Origin: CAZCTC01 sp964501335
Lineage (GTDB): Bacteria > Chloroflexota > Anaerolineae > B4-G1 > SLSP01
Reading direction: 5' to 3'
Assembly (NCBI GenBank): GCA_964501335.1
Contig: CAZCTC010000001.1
Coordinates: 62,001 to 126,000 of the forward strand
DNA: 64,000 nucleotides
The notes under the pieces are model-generated. The model saw only the letters and a program-made list of their open reading frames with translations, searched no databases and was not told where the DNA came from. Numbering within the stretch: position 1 is the stretch's first letter; every line of letters begins with the position of its first letter. Positions 61,752-64,000 of the stretch are shown here, in pieces. The position numbers and the translations under genes were made by a program.

Positions 61752-61787
61752 ATGTTTGGGCGCGCATCAGAATGCGCGCCCAAACAT
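61752..61787. repeat. Hairpin family copy: 16-bp arms, loop CAGA
   Basis: Perfect inverted repeat (ATGTTTGGGCGCGCAT arm) between the SPFH gene and the hypothetical gene. The rest of 61661-61952 is a CTCTGTG-type repeat. Confidence 0.85.
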
Positions 61788-61879
61788 GCTTCTTTTCCAG
61801 AGCCGCCCCGGCGATAATAATTGAACACTTCCAGCCGACAACTCATTACGTTTCCCCTGTCAGGGTCCACGTTAAAAAA

Positions 61880-61950
61880 TCTCCCCTCTTCCCTCTCTGC
61901 GATCTCTGCGCGCTCTGCGGTGAAATCTCTTTCTCACCCCTCGGAATGCC
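61880..61950. repeat. CTCTGTGTCCTCTGCG-type dispersed repeat, copy 3
   Basis: Degenerate copy ending GAAATCTCTTTCTCACCCC followed by TCGGAATGCCGCC, about 27 of 32 bases identical to the end of the copy at 23848-23915. It abuts the stop codon of the hypothetical gene. Confidence 0.5.
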
Positions 61951-61952
61951 GC

Positions 61953-62570
61953 CTAATCCGGCCGCCGCTCCGCAAAATAAAACCCCGCCTCTTCCAACTC
62001 CTCGACCATCTCATAAATGGTTTCCCCATTGATCGTGATCGTCCGCGTGACCGCCGGATTTTCCGGGCTCACGCTGTCCCACACAGTCACCAACGGCTCC
62101 CGGCGCTCATATCCGGCCGCTTTTAATTTCTGCATATATTTCTTGGGCTCATCCGTAAAGATCGAAAGGATCTTAAACTTCCCCACAAAAACCTCATCAT
62201 AGCCCTCATGGGAACCAAAACCAAACGTCAATGCCCCATCCTCCACAAAAAAGCGGGCATAACGATGCAACAGCCGATCGAACTGTGCAAACTCCACCCC
62301 ATCCCAGTAATAAACATCCCGATGCAACGGATCGTCGGCATTCTCCCGCAGAGATTCCTCTTCCCGCTCATTTGTAGGCACTTCCAACACCACAAAAGCC
62401 GGCGTCCGTACCTCCCGCGCCAGCATTAAAACCATCTCCATCAAGTTCTCAGCACTGACATTAACCGTAATTTCCGAATATCCCTGTTCCGTCTCTACGA
62501 CCGAATACCCTTCCTTCACCCCTTTGAAATGGTCGATAGAAATACCCGTCGCCAACCTGAATTCAGTCAT
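61953..62570 (-). CDS. Hypothetical soluble protein
   Basis: 205 residues, ATG after GAAAGGAAA. Not recognised. An alpha/beta protein with segments EYSVVETEQGYSEITVNVS-like near residue 25, FVVLEVPTNEREEESL, then DVYYWDGVEFAQFDRLLHRYARFFVEDG and a C-terminal ITINGETIYEMVEELEEAGFYFAERRPD. No signal peptide or membrane helix. It has a good promoter of its own and lies 290 bases ahead of the SPFH gene on the same strand. Confidence 0.75.
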   Translation of the reverse strand: MTEFRLATGISIDHFKGVKEGYSVVETEQGYSEITVNVSAENLMEMVLMLAREVRTPAFVVLEVPTNEREEESLRENADDPLHRDVYYWDGVEFAQFDRLLHRYARFFVEDGALTFGFGSHEGYDEVFVGKFKILSIFTDEPKKYMQKLKAAGYERREPLVTVWDSVSPENPAVTRTITINGETIYEMVEELEEAGFYFAERRPD

Positions 62571-62603
62571 AGGTTTCCTTTCTGCCTGAAAAACTTCTCA
62601 ACT

Positions 62604-62631
62604 ACTTTATGTCAGAATCAGGCCTTGTCAA
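62604..62631 (-). promoter_or_regulatory. Promoter of the 205-residue hypothetical gene
   Basis: TTGACA (62631-62626) and TAAAGT (62609-62604) on the minus strand are separated by 16 bases; the predicted start is about 27 bases ahead of the ATG. Confidence 0.5.
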
Positions 62632-62731
62632 TTGCCTGACTGACCGTTTTCATAGTCGAAAGCTCAAACTTCCAAAATCCTATCAAAATCCCATCGAACA
62701 ATGCAGCAAACGACACTCGCCCCTTCCTCAA

Positions 62732-62761
62732 TTGTTATACCATTTAATTCACCGGTACAAT
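62732..62761 (+). promoter_or_regulatory. Promoter of the secreted protein at the right edge
   Basis: TTGTTA (62732-62737) and TACAAT (62756-62761) with an 18-base spacer, about 48 bases ahead of the ATG at 62809. Confidence 0.5.
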
Positions 62762-62808
62762 ACAGAAAACAGGTGAACCTAAAATCCATTTTACACTCAG
62801 GAGACAAT

Positions 62809-64000
62809 ATGAATTCGCCGCTTAATAAATTGGGATTGATCGTCGCTGGAACGCTCGCTCTTATCGCATTCCTCTTTGTATTTCTCCTCACCCCGGCTGC
62901 AACCGCACCGGCTCATCATTCCCCAGAAATTTCTCCCCAAACCGTTTATACCCTGACCCTGCAAAAGGTCGGGCCCGGTATCATTACCCCCACCGCCGGC
63001 ATCTACACCTACACCACCCCCACCGTCATCACCTTGACCGCCGCCGCCGCCGCCAATTCAGCCTTCGCCGATTGGACCGGCACCCACTACAGTGCCTATC
63101 CCACCTTCACCCTCCTCGTCGACGGCCCCACAACCCTCACCGCCACCTTCTTCCCCGACCATGGCCATCGCACCTGGATCACCCGCACCCAAACCGATGG
63201 GATCAGCAACACCTTCCTCTACGCCGTAGAAGCTTACAACAACCTCATCTTTGCCGGAGTCTATCCCTTCACCGGTTTTGCCGCAGCCTTTTCTGTCTCT
63301 AGAAATGGGGGCTTGACCTTTACCACCCACCCGGCAGGAGAAGCCGGGCTCGGCATCGACACCGCACTCGGGTTTTATATTGCCGACGAAAATACCATCT
63401 ACGCCGCCACCTGGAGTGGTCTGGGCATCTCGCACAACGGCGGAGTGACCTTCACCAATCATCCCATCACCAATAGCCAGGGAAGTGCCCCGGTAACCGA
63501 CGTCTATGTGGCTGACGGCAAAATTTACGCCACCACCAGCGGCAGCGGATTGGCCATTTTCAGTAATGACGGCCTCACCTTCACCACTCGAATTACCGCC
63601 AACTCCGGGCTGGGTGACAACAACCTCTTCTGCGTCTTCGCCGAAGGCCAAAATGTCTATGTCGGCACCGTCTCCGGCGGCCTTTCCATCTCGCACAACG
63701 GCGGCCTCACCTTCACCAACCGCACCACCGAAAACGGTCTGGGAAGCAATGGAATCTATCATCTCTATGTCGACGGCCAAAACATCTACACCGCCAACGG
63801 CAACAGCCTTTCGATCTCTCATGACGGCGGCGAAACCTTCTTTACCCGCACCGTCGACAACGGATTGGGCAAGGGTTCAGTGGAAGCTATCTATGCAAAC
63901 GGCCCCATGGTCTATGTCGGCAGTAGCGAAGGGATCGCCATCTCCTACAACGGCGGCCGGACCTTCACGCTCGACAATGAAACTACCGGCATGCTCCCCG
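62809..64000 (+). CDS. Secreted BNR/propeller-like protein (partial, C-terminus off the window)
   Basis: The frame is open from the ATG at 62809 (AGGAG five bases upstream) to the window end, 397 codons. The N-terminus has a signal peptide or anchor (GLIVAGTLALIAFLFVFLL, then TPAATA). Next comes an InlB-B/Big-like segment (YTLTLQKVGPGIITPTAG and TTLTATFFP), then repeated blades of about 45-50 residues with the aspartate-box-like text ISHNGGVTFTNHP, ISHNGGLTFTNR, ISHDGGETFFTR and ISYNGGRTFTLD. This suggests a surface or exported beta propeller. Function unknown. It is transcribed divergently from the eCIS cluster. Confidence 0.82.
   Translation, partial: MNSPLNKLGLIVAGTLALIAFLFVFLLTPAATAPAHHSPEISPQTVYTLTLQKVGPGIITPTAGIYTYTTPTVITLTAAAAANSAFADWTGTHYSAYPTFTLLVDGPTTLTATFFPDHGHRTWITRTQTDGISNTFLYAVEAYNNLIFAGVYPFTGFAAAFSVSRNGGLTFTTHPAGEAGLGIDTALGFYIADENTIYAATWSGLGISHNGGVTFTNHPITNSQGSAPVTDVYVADGKIYATTSGSGLAIFSNDGLTFTTRITANSGLGDNNLFCVFAEGQNVYVGTVSGGLSISHNGGLTFTNRTTENGLGSNGIYHLYVDGQNIYTANGNSLSISHDGGETFFTRTVDNGLGKGSVEAIYANGPMVYVGSSEGIAISYNGGRTFTLDNETTGMLP

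Noticed and set aside
63058..63822. Minus-strand open frame of 254 codons at the right edge
   Set aside because: Gly/Val/Asp-rich antisense of a plus-strand secreted protein with a signal peptide, ribosome site and regular blades.

Overview
The window looks like a draft or metagenome scaffold from a Chloroflexota (Anaerolineae/Herpetosiphon-like) bacterium. It contains one 100-N scaffold gap at 30756-30855. The lineage is inferred, not proven: very long secreted proteins, one ending in a short aromatic/aliphatic tail of the YLPIVLRK type, two-propeller nSTAND-WD40 proteins, a menaquinone methyltransferase, and GC-rich genes separated by AT-richer intergenic repeats. No rRNA, tRNA or CRISPR array was seen.

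Left part (1-17.8 kb): a truncated B12-binding radical SAM gene on the minus strand; a probably leaderless menG/ubiE gene; a 2261-residue secreted GH9-CBM3c-FN3-CBM2-GH48 cellulase with the CelA-type pairing of catalytic domains, whose upstream region carries a sigma70-type promoter and two CelR/LacI-type 14-bp palindromes; a 1836-residue subtilisin-family secreted protease; and an alpha/beta-hydrolase esterase.

Middle and right (62.6-18.0 kb, all minus strand): a large contractile injection system (eCIS, Afp/PVC-like) locus read from right to left. Recognisable structural genes are the cap/terminator-type DUF4255 protein, sheath, inner tube, LysM protein, VgrG-like spike, PAAR-like tip, gp25, baseplate J (fused to a propeller-like C-terminus) and tail protein I. 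Downstream, and tightly coupled to one another, are two single-pass PASTA proteins with extracellular beta domains, a small single-pass protein and a polytopic membrane protein; these could hold the machine at the cell envelope. Upstream lie two C25/caspase-like proteins, an M23 peptidase, three nSTAND ATPases (two with 14 WD40 blades, one with a cyclic-nucleotide-binding domain), a CHAT-SIR2 fusion, an ATPase with about 17 TPRs, and an SPFH/coiled-coil protein. A conserved direct repeat with PhoB/OmpR-box geometry sits in front of a TATAAT in the middle of the locus. A tape measure, tail fibre and the canonical eCIS AAA+ ATPase were not recognised.

Taken together the locus reads as an injection or lysis machine wired to STAND, CHAT, caspase-like and NAD-targeting signalling proteins and possibly anchored in the membrane. 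That functional reading is inference.

The intergenic DNA is full of repeat families: 20 copies of a roughly 36-bp hairpin with compensated stems, two 97-bp elements with 14-bp inverted ends, a 115-bp element flanked in both copies by 24-26-bp duplications of a hairpin arm, and REP-type sequences that have invaded one eCIS gene and are translated in frame. The right edge holds the start of another secreted beta-propeller-like protein on the plus strand.
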